DNA of 52,289 nt. Origin: a virus. Positions 31,401 to 38,861 of this stretch are shown here, in pieces. The notes below the pieces were generated by a model. The model did no database searches. It worked only from the letters and a program-made list of their open reading frames with translations, and was not told where the DNA came from. A program made the translations under genes and the position numbers. The stretch is from positions 1 through 52,289 of the IMG/VR virus record IMGVR_UViG_3300028840_003294. One strand, given 5' to 3'. The first letter of the stretch is position 1. Each line of letters begins with the position of its first letter.

Positions 31401-32180
31401 CCGGCACTGAATCAGAAGCTCCAGTCCAGTCTGAAGTTCTACATTCCCGCCCTTCATGCCGATATTGATGCAGCCGTCGTCATCGTCCCAGTGCATCCGG
31501 CCCTCTTGATGAGCCCCGGCATAACTATCGTAGAAGTCAAGGAATGGGATTTCGGTAATCCCATAGGTGTTGCCAAGGCCCCAATCTCCCGTCAATTCCC
31601 TGGTGCCGTCCGCCAGGAGGTAAATGTCGTGATCGTCGTCGGACAGCCCCGAAATGGAGCCGTGGTCAATGCTCCCCTCAGTGAAGTGAATCGTTGAATC
31701 GGCAATGTGCGTGTCAATTTGAGCATGGGTGTTTGTGCCGATGTTTTGAATTGCGGTGTGGTCGATCGACGCTTCGGTGAAATGAATGGTCGCATCTGCA
31801 ATGTGGGTGTCAATCTGCGCGTGAGTGTTGGTGCCAACGTTCGTCAGGTCGGTAGTGTGATCGTGAGTGTGTGCCGGAACCGAGCCGGAACTGCTACCGC
31901 CCAAAATGTAGAACTCGTCCTGCCAATGGAGCACGACGTAAACAGCATCGGCGGCCTCGTCGATATAAAGGCCGTAGCCCTCCTGCGGGAATGAGGTGAC
32001 GGTTGGAGCGCCAGAGCCGTAACGAACTTCGAAGTGTTCTAGCCCACGCAAGATGGGCTCTGCGGAGAAAACAACAGAGTCTAAAAGCTGATGAACTCGA
32101 GTTTGATTTTGAACGGGCACGGCTTGATTGACGAGCCCACGAAAGGCGCTACGCGCTTCAGTAATTCCAACTCTACCCAC
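28497..32180 (-). CDS. Large modular tail fibre
   Basis: A 1227-residue fibre. The first 95 residues are likely the virion-attachment domain. HTHDHTTDL then two copies of a 33-residue unit built on THAQIDTHIAD and SDDDHDIYLLADGTRELTGDW are classic fibre-shaft signatures. A beta-rich middle (about 230-720) follows, then His/Asp/Thr-rich repeats with TNWPTIDY and SGNDAATDVTAAELEEL units (about 790-1030), and a C-terminal domain. It starts eight bases inside the adaptor gene. Such fibres trimerise and bind cell-surface receptors. The repeat region is a likely hotspot for recombination and host-range change. Confidence 0.85.
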   Translation of the reverse strand: MGRVGITEARSAFRGLVNQAVPVQNQTRVHQLLDSVVFSAEPILRGLEHFEVRYGSGAPTVTSFPQEGYGLYIDEAADAVYVVLHWQDEFYILGGSSSGSVPAHTHDHTTDLTNVGTNTHAQIDTHIADATIHFTEASIDHTAIQNIGTNTHAQIDTHIADSTIHFTEGSIDHGSISGLSDDDHDIYLLADGTRELTGDWGLGNTYGITEIPFLDFYDSYAGAHQEGRMHWDDDDGCINIGMKGGNVELQTGLELLIQCRNITGSQIDDGKLVKITGATGNKPKIELADAANPWSGYSAVGLATEDVGNNSNGYVTTNGLVRGIDTSAWSEGDALYLDNATPGELTNVYPTSPEVVTHVGVVVRSHATEGEILCQIVTVPPMTLLADTFGTPSSDGEFYSWDTGNSRFQLDNTGDYLLRDEWLENGFDDASDTALAWDDGSLTLTLSPAVTSFDYHYAGYKYTETGNLSATITDTEGLWVFYIGSGGAASLSTIHNPSYEQVEDAILNQCIVAYVYWDAANNDGRLMDERHGSIMGRGTHHYLHELFGSQYLDGMTIGDITTDQNGNSDSHAQFSITSGEFYDEDLEHETLAHASTDTWECYYVDGSGYVRWVDCEATFPVYAIGGVIAYNNAGTLTAVTSNKYCLYHVFATNIKDDAGGDYYPVVTPGTAEYNTKAEAQDAASTEIQGIDFGEWPTEEIIPLWTVIYHHGAAMTNGVEAAIQSTEGGDDAVDWRFTTISGSSTSVNDHGALSGLADDDHPLYLLASDATDRATFATNWTDLTDTGDTTLHGHDVTGLTNWPTIDYSYVSGNDAATDVTAAELEELTDGSTTTKHDHDVTGLTNWPTIDYAYVSGNDAGTDISAAELEELSDGSSTSLHTHSGLTPGAHAASHENGGSDEIDLSGLSGTSADLATHAALTTAHGSTGDVVGDTDLTNAINAIVYATISGNDAGTDVSAAELEELSDGSTTTLHDHDVTGLTNWPTIDYSYVSGNDAATDVTAAQLEELSDGSDTDLHTHSQDGIDTSAIHDDTAGEIHALTDKATLDSGDEIMIEDFSASWAKKRCQVSDLVGLYNAVSGDEGHTTVYYGVVGVYSTAYVTPGRIEVANNTGSTLNKGDVCYISGDDSGTPEVTLADADAAATATGELVMITDSTISNGADGYATKWGLVTGLSGFTANTVQFLSTTAGDTTETAPSGSGDIVRVVGYSRLTTSILFDPGATWVEIT
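29125..29800 (-). repeat. Tandem fibre-shaft repeats
   Basis: Within the fibre gene, a unit of roughly 130-140 bases recurs, encoding HDHDVTGLTNWPTIDY then SGNDAxTD(V/I)xAA(E/Q)LEEL. Three copies of the TNWPTIDY part and four of the SGNDA part are present. They are coding repeats with variable spacing and no leader or constant spacer lengths, so they are not a CRISPR array. Confidence 0.8.
31680..31840 (-). repeat. Two tandem copies of a fibre repeat near the N terminus
   Basis: Two in-frame copies encode NVGTNTHAQIDTHIAD or NIGTNTHAQIDTHIAD followed by an IHFTE segment ending in SIDH. The DNA copies differ at several synonymous positions, so selection has kept the protein repeat. His-rich repeats of this kind occur in metal-binding fibre stalks. 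Confidence 0.75.
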
Positions 32181-32862
32181 GTCGCCGCCGGCCGAGATTC
32201 ATGCGCTTTTGGAAGGTAACAAGGCGGTTTTTATAGAACGCCGCCGGCGGCAGAGCATGACGCGCTGACCATGTAGTTTTCGCGCTGAGATTTTGCTGCT
32301 TGGCAGCTTCGTCCCGCTCGTTCTCGAGCTGGAGGCCAATTTCGGCCGCACGAGTGAGAAGCTGTGCGCTGTGCGAGGCAGGAATCTCGAGCCGTGTCGC
32401 CTCGTCAGTGTCGGGCATCGTTGGGATTTTTACGAAAGGAACCCTGACCGTGTAAACGCCATTCGGAACCGGCCGGATGCGAATTTGTTTCCGGTCATTC
32501 GCGCCAACCTCGTGCTCGAACCAATAGTACGGCGTGCTTTGCCCTGTAATGAGAGAGCCGATCCTCAAATCCCAATAGTAGTCCATCATTTTCATTGGGA
32601 AATTCGACGTGACGTTCACGGCGGGGTAGAGAAATTTGAGCACGTCGGAGGACGCTCCCATTTCGTAGTCAACCGTCCCCGCTACCGTGCTGATGTCCTC
32701 GTAGCCCCGGAGCTCTGCAAAGTCATACATCTCCGCAAGGTCACATTCGGCCATCCAGATATATTGTGCGAGCGATGAGTTTGAAATGTCGCCCGTCGCC
32801 GGGTTGCCCATCGCCTTGCGAAGCTGCGGGATGAGGTCGAGCGAGGAAAGAAATTCGGCCAT
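32173..32862 (-). CDS. Head-tail adaptor protein
   Basis: A 229-residue protein whose composition and order match podovirus adaptor proteins (T7 gp11 / P22 gp4 type and DUF6682-like): an N-terminal helical part, then beta segments such as YEDISTVAGTVDYEMG (54-69), RIRPVPNGVYTVRVPFVK and a helical C terminus ending in basic RMNLGRRRRG. It would bind the portal ring and attach the tail. It lies next to the fibre gene and overlaps its start by eight bases, a common order in these phages. The call rests on pattern and position, without a unique motif. Confidence 0.65.
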   Translation of the reverse strand: MAEFLSSLDLIPQLRKAMGNPATGDISNSSLAQYIWMAECDLAEMYDFAELRGYEDISTVAGTVDYEMGASSDVLKFLYPAVNVTSNFPMKMMDYYWDLRIGSLITGQSTPYYWFEHEVGANDRKQIRIRPVPNGVYTVRVPFVKIPTMPDTDEATRLEIPASHSAQLLTRAAEIGLQLENERDEAAKQQNLSAKTTWSARHALPPAAFYKNRLVTFQKRMNLGRRRRG

Positions 32863-32863
32863 G

Positions 32864-33964
32864 TTAGAACTCCTGATCTTCCGTATCGACTACCTCGATC
32901 GCGTCCGCTTCCGGCACGTATTCGTCTACCTGTTTCGGTAGGTGGTCGCGGTGCTTTTCGCAGACGACCATAGCGCCAAAAGTTTTCATCTCAAACGAGT
33001 CATCGACTGGCGCTCCCCTTGAAACGGCGGTTGTCAAATCGGGGCCGGTCACATCTTTCTGAAGTCGCATGTCTTCGACCCACCAGATTTGTTGATCGTC
33101 GTAGGTCGTCACAGCGAAGTACGGTGAAAGCGCGGAAAGGTGGGCGCCGGCGATGGCGGAAAGATCATCCAAGAAAAGCACGGTTGTCCCATCCATGCCT
33201 GTTTTTATTCCAAATGAATATTTTGTTTCGCCGGCGCCCCCGTAATCGTAATAAACTCCAGCGTCGATTGTCAGCCCCGGCTTTTTGGTCATCTGGTGTG
33301 TGCCGAACCGACCGCGGAGAACTGCATTCGTAAACGATGAAAGGTCTACGGTGTTTTGAGCTACGAGCTCCCCGTCGCCCCAAAATGAATGAGCACCATC
33401 GGCCGCGTTCGCGTTTTTGTACGGGTGAACATCCCACCGAAAGCGCGATCGGCCCATCGACACCTCTCCGAGCGCGTTGGCGCCCGTCAGGGTCCAGTAG
33501 TCAGAATCATAGCGGCTTGAGTAGAGGAAATTTTGACGAGGATTCCGCCGTCGAATTTGAAGCTGGCGCACCAGTTGACTCACAGGAAACCAGCCCCCAC
33601 AAACGTCGCATTGTTCTCTATTTTCCCCGCCAAGCCCAAACAGGGATGCTGTGCCAACGGGAATGGTTTTCGGGCCCCAAGCCTGCCCCGCCGGATTCGC
33701 GGGGTTGACGATCGTGATTGTCGCCGCTTCGTTATTGTCCGTGAACCCGGCCGTAGGAACGAGCGCGATAACTTCTCCGGGCTTTGTCTCACTTGTGTTC
33801 CAGCGGACAGGGCCATCGTTGTAGGCCGTGGAGTAAACCGTTGTGGAGCCGACTGTGACCGTAACGCTCGTGACGTCCGACAAGTCCGGGGCGTCGATAA
33901 GGTTTTCCTTCAGCGCAAACCTATCCAGCCCTCCAATGCGAACATGAACAAACGAGCGTGACAT
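32864..33964 (-). CDS. Structural protein with possible zinc site
   Basis: A 366-residue protein, mostly beta-rich. The first 105 residues form a small domain; then ENREQCDVCGGWFPVSQL contains Cys119 and Cys122, and CEKHRDH lies near residue 338. Together they could form a split zinc site (CxxC plus CxxH), which would tie the ends of the middle domain together. The region between (about 145-320) looks like a concanavalin-type beta sandwich, often carbohydrate-binding. It sits between adaptor and lysis genes, so a minor virion or tail protein is likely. I do not recognise the family. Confidence 0.65.
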   Translation of the reverse strand: MSRSFVHVRIGGLDRFALKENLIDAPDLSDVTSVTVTVGSTTVYSTAYNDGPVRWNTSETKPGEVIALVPTAGFTDNNEAATITIVNPANPAGQAWGPKTIPVGTASLFGLGGENREQCDVCGGWFPVSQLVRQLQIRRRNPRQNFLYSSRYDSDYWTLTGANALGEVSMGRSRFRWDVHPYKNANAADGAHSFWGDGELVAQNTVDLSSFTNAVLRGRFGTHQMTKKPGLTIDAGVYYDYGGAGETKYSFGIKTGMDGTTVLFLDDLSAIAGAHLSALSPYFAVTTYDDQQIWWVEDMRLQKDVTGPDLTTAVSRGAPVDDSFEMKTFGAMVVCEKHRDHLPKQVDEYVPEADAIEVVDTEDQEF

Positions 33965-33973
33965 GCCACCTCC

Positions 33974-34231
33974 CTAATTCGGCGTGCCCTTTTCCTCGAG
34001 CCCGCCCCATTGCCAAAGCTCGTTGTAGACCTGTTCCAGCGTTTCGGGGTGCTTCTCCGCGCCCCACGCCAGCTGATGAACCGACCGGACTGCGTCGAGC
34101 CCCCGCTGAATGGTTTTCCGGGCGGCTTTCGTTGCCTTCTCGAGCTCTTTCATGCGTTCGCCGCGGTAATACCAAGCGACACCGGCGCCGGCGGCGAAGA
34201 AGATCACGGCCGTTAGGAAATACCACATCAT
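33974..34231 (-). CDS. Small single-TM protein of the lysis region
   Basis: An 85-residue protein with an N-terminal membrane helix (about 3-22, MMWYFLTAVIFFAAGAGVAW), a basic patch, then a helical, charged C terminus (YRGERMKELEKATKAARK). It overlaps the holin-like gene (ATGA) and so belongs to the holin-endolysin cluster. Its layout resembles a short Rz-like inner-membrane protein or a membrane accessory of holin. No nested lipoprotein gene was found beside it. Confidence 0.65.
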   Translation of the reverse strand: MMWYFLTAVIFFAAGAGVAWYYRGERMKELEKATKAARKTIQRGLDAVRSVHQLAWGAEKHPETLEQVYNELWQWGGLEEKGTPN

Positions 34232-34437
34232 TCCCCTCCATCATCCTTCACGTTGTAGTGACTGTAAAGCCCGAGAACAAGAGCCGCGGCCGTGCCCCAC
34301 GGGCTCATAACGATGGCGACGTCGCCGGCAGTCTCACAAAGCACGAGGCCCCAAGCCATCGCAACCGTAGCAATAGCGAGCGTAGCCACAGCAAGGCGGA
34401 ACTTACGCGAGCGGTAACGATCGTCGCCATTGCCCAT
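34228..34437 (-). CDS. Holin-like two-TM protein
   Basis: A 69-residue protein with two predicted membrane helices: about 14-34 (RLAVATLAIATVAMAWGLVL) and about 38-58 (GDVAIVMSPWGTAAALVLGL). The N terminus is charged (GNGDDRYRSRKF) and the C terminus acidic (VKDDGGE), as in class II holins. It starts at an ATG overlapping the previous TAA (TAATG), near the amidase. Holins form pores that let endolysin reach the peptidoglycan. The start at 34437 is preferred to a longer frame reaching 34569. Confidence 0.7.
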   Translation of the reverse strand: MGNGDDRYRSRKFRLAVATLAIATVAMAWGLVLCETAGDVAIVMSPWGTAAALVLGLYSHYNVKDDGGE

Positions 34438-34913
34438 TAGGCATTCTCGGGAATCGACATCTTGAAAATTCTCCGCGTGCCAGAACCAAAGCTCAAGACG
34501 ATAGCCGCGTCTTGCAGGCTCAGCGGGGTCGTTCCGGCATCCAGAGTGAGCTCGATGAAAGCAACGCAAGGATACGGATTGTCGTCAACGTAGAGGATCG
34601 CTTGATAGCAGTCCGTTGGCCCCGAAGCCGCATCTTTGTCGAACGTCACGGCGTCCGCGACTGCGTAGTAGTAATCATCGTTGTCGTCGATGTCTTGGTT
34701 GGCGATCGCCTGCGCCGCGTAGGTGCCCCCCGAGCACTCGGTATAGTCCCCGAGCTCCGGGTCAACATCGTCCTTGGTTGCACGCACGGCATTCGTGATA
34801 AGCGCAACCTTGTAGTCCTCGCCGCCGCTTTCAAAGCCGTGGTCAACAACGGCGTCACTCAAAAGCTGCTTCTGAAAGTCATCGAAAAGCGTCATCGTTC
34901 CTTGAGCTGCCAT
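34437..34913 (-). CDS. Beta-rich structural protein, unknown
   Basis: A 158-residue, acidic, Asp/Ala/Thr-rich protein beginning MAAQGTMTLFDDFQKQLL. It resembles a family of short phage proteins of unknown role found near capsid genes (a small-subunit or neck-like beta fold), but I have no clear motif. It lies between the amidase and holin genes. It may be a virion protein inserted into the lysis cluster. It ends with TAATG overlapping the holin-like start. Confidence 0.6.
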   Translation of the reverse strand: MAAQGTMTLFDDFQKQLLSDAVVDHGFESGGEDYKVALITNAVRATKDDVDPELGDYTECSGGTYAAQAIANQDIDDNDDYYYAVADAVTFDKDAASGPTDCYQAILYVDDNPYPCVAFIELTLDAGTTPLSLQDAAIVLSFGSGTRRIFKMSIPENA

Positions 34914-34914
34914 T

Positions 34915-35460
34915 TTACCTCCGAAGCCCGGAGACTATCGCCCCGGCCATTCTCATTTTCCATCCAACATCGTTGAGCCAACGTTCTTCGATGACGTTCG
35001 AAATGAACGCCGTCTCGATCAAAACCGCCGGCATGATCGTGCCGACGAGAACCGCGAATCCGGATTCTTTGTCGTGGTCCCCGTCGCTCATGTCCACCCG
35101 TGGCGTGAGCTTCGGGAAAGCAGCCGTCACGGTCTCGTACAGGCGCTCTGCGACCGCGTCGGCATCGGTTGTGCCCCGAGATGTCCAGAACTCGACTCCG
35201 TGCGCCGCGGGGTCAGAGAAAGCGTTACAGTGAATCGAGATGAACAGGTCTGCGCCTTCGTTGTTCGCCATCTCACATCGCTTTTCGAGGGACACAAAAT
35301 TGTCCCCGTCGCGGGTTGTATAGATCGTCTCGCCCTGGTCGATCAACCCGCGTCGGACGTACTTCGTGATTTGGAGCGCGGCGTTTGATTCTTTGAGGCC
35401 GCTTGGCCCTACCGCCCCGGAGTCTTCGCCACCGTGGCCGGGATCAAGGTAGATTCTCAT
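34915..35460 (-). CDS. N-acetylmuramoyl-L-alanine amidase (Amidase_3 endolysin)
   Basis: A 181-residue zinc amidase. LDPGHGGEDSGA (5-16) carries the first zinc His (His9), Glu24 follows in GLKES, SIHCNA (75-80) gives His77, and VLIETAFISN (146-155) holds the catalytic Glu149. This is the complete Amidase_3 signature. It cuts the bond between N-acetylmuramic acid and L-alanine in peptidoglycan. There is no signal peptide or separate cell-wall-binding domain, so it needs the holin. The start at 35460 overlaps the small gene upstream by 17 bases; a longer frame reaching 35610 lies inside other genes. Confidence 0.92.
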   Translation of the reverse strand: MRIYLDPGHGGEDSGAVGPSGLKESNAALQITKYVRRGLIDQGETIYTTRDGDNFVSLEKRCEMANNEGADLFISIHCNAFSDPAAHGVEFWTSRGTTDADAVAERLYETVTAAFPKLTPRVDMSDGDHDKESGFAVLVGTIMPAVLIETAFISNVIEERWLNDVGWKMRMAGAIVSGLRR

Positions 35461-35632
35461 ACCGTCTCCGATCGTGCCGGCGAAACTCGATCGCTTCGAT
35501 GATTCCAGCGGCCATTCGCTCTCGCCAAGTACGATGATTTGCCTTCCCCTCGTGAGGCTTTGGCTTCTCCTCCATGATGGCGAGGTGACATCGGGCAATG
35601 ATCTCTCCAATGGTGGGCGCCCGCTCTATCAT
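35444..35632 (-). CDS. Small helical protein upstream of the endolysin
   Basis: A 62-residue protein, MIERAPTIGEIIARCHLAIM at its start and basic in its C-terminal half (RERMAAGIIEAIEFRRHDRRR). Its ATG overlaps the TGA of the tandem-Ig-like gene (ATGA), and its end overlaps the endolysin start by 17 bases, coupling both. Short enough to be a regulator or structural adapter; function unknown. Confidence 0.65.
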   Translation of the reverse strand: MIERAPTIGEIIARCHLAIMEEKPKPHEGKANHRTWRERMAAGIIEAIEFRRHDRRRYENLP

Positions 35633-37407
35633 GGCTCGAAATTCCTCGTGCCCGCGTACCCGAGTGGCAGGGCGTTGTCGTCGTTGCTGCACCACAATTG
35701 GGCGCAGCCAACCGCGTCCCCGCCGTTATAAAACTGTTTTTGAATCGAAACGGTGAGCTTGTTTAGCTCAGTGTCCGCGTCGAACGTCGGTGACGAAAGG
35801 GTTCCAGAGGCGGTGTTGTTTTCAGTGTACCCGGCCTCGCACCCGACTCCGCGAATGATGTAGGCGTTTGTGCTGAAATTGTATTCAAACCCGAACGCTG
35901 CCCATTGGCCGTATCCAAAAGGTTGCGACGACCAAAAGCCGATTTCCTCGACCTTTTGCGTCCAAGAGCCGCCAGTCGCGGTGTAGATTAGCGCCTTTTT
36001 ATTGGCGATGGTGCTTTCGAGGTAAATGCCATCCTGACCATCGGCGCTCTGAAGATAAAGCCGGACCCTGGACGCCGTGCCTTCCATCGAAACTAGGCAT
36101 TCGCACCTGACGGTCTCGCCGTCACTCGGGGTAAACCCGTTTCCGGTTGGAAAATACATAGCCCACCCGCCAGATTCCCAGGCGGTAGGCGAGGAATACC
36201 ACACGCGAGAATACGATCTACCGTTTCCGATTGCATCGAGATCGGCATGGTCATCGACCTTGACGGCCCGCGTTCCGCTAGTCGGGGAATATGCGCTTGT
36301 GTAGGAGGAAAGGTCGGTTGTGTCAAGCGCGATGCCTTCCATGTTGACGACTTGCGGCCAAGAGAAAGCAGACCCAACCATGTTGTCAACCGCGACGTCT
36401 GCGCCGCTGACAGAAGGTGATCTCGACGTTGGCGTAAACGTGTAGGTGTCTTTGGTAGGCGTGACGGTATAGCTTCCATCGGAAAGGCCCGGGAAGTTGT
36501 AATCGCCGTTCGAGTCCGTCGTGTCGGTGTCTGAAGCGTCACCGCTCAGAGTCACAAGAACGCCCTCGATCCCGGCGGTGTCACCGTCCACAATCGAGCC
36601 GGAAATTTCCCAAACTTGAGCCATCGTGTCGGCCGCAGCATCGGACCCCGAGATCGCAACCGCGTCACTCGTTGGGCTGAAGGTGCTTCCGGACTTCGTT
36701 GGAGTCACCGTGTACGAGCCATCAGAGAGCCCCGAGAACGAATAGGTGCCGTCGCCGGCGGTTGTGGTGCTGTCCGACGCATCGCCGGTGAGAGTCACCG
36801 TAACGCCGCTCAGGCCGGCCCCTGCGCTATCGTTGATCGTCCCCGTGATCTCCCAAACCTGAGCCATTGTCGTAGCGACTTTGTCGGCCCCGTTGACCGT
36901 CACGTTGTCGCTTGCCGGCGAGAAGGTGCTGCCGGCCTTGGTGGGTGTCACCGTGTAGCTTCCGTTCGCCAGATTCCCGAACGAATAGGCCCCTGAGCCG
37001 TCCGTGGTGTCGGTTGCGGACGCATCCCCGGAGAGCGTCACAGTCACGCCTGAGAGGCCCGCGCCGGCGCTGTCATTGATCGTTCCGGTGATAGCCCAAA
37101 CAGACGCCATCGTGGTTGCAGTTTTGTCGGCCGTGGTGATGGTCACGGCGGCACTGGTCGGGTTGAAGGTCAGACCAGCCTTTGTGGGTGTCACGGTGTA
37201 GGAGCCGGCGGAAAGCCCCGTGAACTCGTAAGCGCCCCCGCCCGACGTTGTCGTCGAATCAGAGGCGTCCCCCGTAAGCGTGACGGTAACGCCGTCGAGG
37301 CCGTTCCCATCAGCGTCGTTGATCGTGCCGGTAATCGAGTAGGTCGGGGGGCCCGAGTCCTCCCCGCCCCACTTGGCCCAACTCGGCCAACCGCTCCAGC
37401 GGCCCAT
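35629..37407 (-). CDS. Virion surface protein with four CnaB/carboxypeptidase-regulatory-like repeats
   Basis: A 592-residue protein. After a short N terminus, four tandem units of about 81 residues begin near residues 23, 104, 185 and 266. Each reads like an SdrD B-like / carboxypeptidase-regulatory-like beta sandwich: (S/E)ITGTIND, G(L/I)xGVTVTL, GDASxxxTT, Y(E/S/N)F, GSYTVTPTK, TFxPTS. Residues about 345-592 form a concanavalin-like beta sandwich (GYGQWAAFGFEYNF and neighbouring strands), possibly glycan-binding. Such repeats make extended surface rods, and in phages decorate capsids or fibres. It follows directly after the gene at 37409, downstream of the capsid gene, so a head-decoration or fibre role is likely. 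Confidence 0.7.
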   Translation of the reverse strand: MGRWSGWPSWAKWGGEDSGPPTYSITGTINDADGNGLDGVTVTLTGDASDSTTTSGGGAYEFTGLSAGSYTVTPTKAGLTFNPTSAAVTITTADKTATTMASVWAITGTINDSAGAGLSGVTVTLSGDASATDTTDGSGAYSFGNLANGSYTVTPTKAGSTFSPASDNVTVNGADKVATTMAQVWEITGTINDSAGAGLSGVTVTLTGDASDSTTTAGDGTYSFSGLSDGSYTVTPTKSGSTFSPTSDAVAISGSDAAADTMAQVWEISGSIVDGDTAGIEGVLVTLSGDASDTDTTDSNGDYNFPGLSDGSYTVTPTKDTYTFTPTSRSPSVSGADVAVDNMVGSAFSWPQVVNMEGIALDTTDLSSYTSAYSPTSGTRAVKVDDHADLDAIGNGRSYSRVWYSSPTAWESGGWAMYFPTGNGFTPSDGETVRCECLVSMEGTASRVRLYLQSADGQDGIYLESTIANKKALIYTATGGSWTQKVEEIGFWSSQPFGYGQWAAFGFEYNFSTNAYIIRGVGCEAGYTENNTASGTLSSPTFDADTELNKLTVSIQKQFYNGGDAVGCAQLWCSNDDNALPLGYAGTRNFEP

Positions 37408-37408
37408 T

Positions 37409-37807
37409 TTAGCCCCCGCCTAGAACATTGCGGACCACGCAGAAGTAAACAGCCGTGATACTTCCGGCCGACACGAGCCGGTAACGGTAGCTCTTGAACG
37501 GAAAATCTTGCGGCCCGCCGGCGGTTGGAGCGCAGAATCCCGCTGCGCTGTTATCCGCGGTCGTGAGAACCGTCAACGTCTCCATTGCGGTCGCTGGCGC
37601 AACCCCGCCGTATGCCCCGCCGTCAACGCCGCGGGCGTCGGCGGGGCTCAGGTCGAGGTAAAGGGTCGTGTTGACGGCGCCGGTGTATTTCAGAAACGAC
37701 TGGAAACCATTCAACGCCTCTGCGTTGTACCAGTCCGTCGTGATCGTTTCCGCTCCGACCGCTTCGTTCTTCTTGAACCAAAGCGTATTTCCTTGTAGCA
37801 GGCTCAT
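37409..37807 (-). CDS. Small beta-rich virion protein
   Basis: A 132-residue protein with alternating polar and hydrophobic residues, no helical segment, and a glycine-rich end (VVRNVLGGG). It comes right after the MCP terminator, with GAGGAGGGGCC before the ATG. It may be a head-decoration or trimer-capping protein. The strong terminator upstream suggests that less transcript reaches it than reaches the capsid gene. I recognise no specific family. Confidence 0.65.
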   Translation of the reverse strand: MSLLQGNTLWFKKNEAVGAETITTDWYNAEALNGFQSFLKYTGAVNTTLYLDLSPADARGVDGGAYGGVAPATAMETLTVLTTADNSAAGFCAPTAGGPQDFPFKSYRYRLVSAGSITAVYFCVVRNVLGGG

Positions 37808-37818
37808 GGCCCCTCCTC

Positions 37819-37861
37819 AAAAAGCGGCGGGGTCGGGGGAAGGAGGAGCCCGACCCCGCCG
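37819..37861 (-). terminator. Strong intrinsic terminator after the major capsid gene
   Basis: A perfect 13-bp stem (37825-37837 with 37849-37861, CGGCGGGGTCGGG with its complement) encloses an 11-base loop. On the minus strand it is followed by CTTTTTG. It lies between the capsid gene stop and the next ribosome-binding site. It probably lowers transcript level for downstream genes relative to capsid protein. Confidence 0.92.
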
Positions 37862-37874
37862 GGTTGATAAGAGG

Positions 37875-38849
37875 TTAGCTTCCCGGCCGGCCTACGAAAT
37901 CGTCGTAGTCGGTCACACCAACCATGAGCCGCATGTGAGCGAAGTTCGAGCGAGTCCGGTTGCGACGTCCGTACTCCCAATGGGTCTCGAGGTTCTTCCG
38001 CATCCGGAATCGGAAATTCCGCATGGCCCTCTCGCCCATCATGAAATTCGCATCTTGGTCCGCGAGCTCCATGCACGGAACGCGCATGATGCCCTTGTCC
38101 TTCAGGTTGTTGACGTTCTTCGAGCTGACATAGTCCGTGGTGCCGCCGGTGGCGATCGTCCCATCGAACTCGTACTGTTGCGTGAAGATCCGCGACACGT
38201 CGCGCTCGTTGACGTCGTGGTAGATGAACGCCTTCGGGGTTGAAGGCTTGCGGAGCCCCTCGTGGGTGTACTGCGACAGCTTGTGCCAGTCGATCATGTC
38301 CCAAATCAGGGAGAACGACGGCGAGCCGGCCGACAGTTTGTTGTCAACTGTGGTGATGCTCGCGTCGAGGCTGTGATAGATGGGGTGATCGTCGGCACAG
38401 AGCGCCTTCGAGTCGTACATCGTCTGGATCGTGGTCGAGAATGCACGGTTGAAGGGCGCGGCCGCGTAGAGGCATTTCGCCTGCGAGAACGAAATGCCGA
38501 TTCCAGAAGCCGCGGTGTTGAGGAACTCTTTCTCGGTGATGTGCCGCATATCTTCCAGCAGCTTGTCATCGACTTCGAAGCCGAGTGCGAGCTCGACGTC
38601 TGTGAGGCTCCACTCACCGATCTCGTGCATCGACTCGGTTTGGATGTCCTCGCCGTAGTCGCGCTCGTATGGGAAGCCGAACGCGCTCCAGATGTACCCC
38701 CTGATCTCTTGATCGCCGGGGCCGTTCTTCGTCATGTCGCCGTAGACTTTTTCGTAGTTCCAAGTCTTCTTGGCGGCTTTTTCGTGGACGACTACCTCGT
38801 ACTCGACAAGGCCAGTCGTGCGAGACCACTGTGCAGGTGTCATTGGCAT
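37875..38849 (-). CDS. Major capsid protein (HK97-type fold, probable)
   Basis: A 324-residue protein. Its gene order (portal, scaffold, decoration, capsid), size and strong terminator afterwards fit a major capsid protein. DSKALCADDHPIYHSL resembles the ALxxxxHP stretch of Mu gpT-like and related HK97-fold capsid proteins. The N terminus has no long propeptide, which fits a separate scaffold protein. It would form the icosahedral shell. The call rests on position and pattern. GGGAGGTTTGTC precedes the ATG. Confidence 0.8.
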   Translation of the reverse strand: MPMTPAQWSRTTGLVEYEVVVHEKAAKKTWNYEKVYGDMTKNGPGDQEIRGYIWSAFGFPYERDYGEDIQTESMHEIGEWSLTDVELALGFEVDDKLLEDMRHITEKEFLNTAASGIGISFSQAKCLYAAAPFNRAFSTTIQTMYDSKALCADDHPIYHSLDASITTVDNKLSAGSPSFSLIWDMIDWHKLSQYTHEGLRKPSTPKAFIYHDVNERDVSRIFTQQYEFDGTIATGGTTDYVSSKNVNNLKDKGIMRVPCMELADQDANFMMGERAMRNFRFRMRKNLETHWEYGRRNRTRSNFAHMRLMVGVTDYDDFVGRPGS

Positions 38850-38861
38850 GACAAACCTCCC

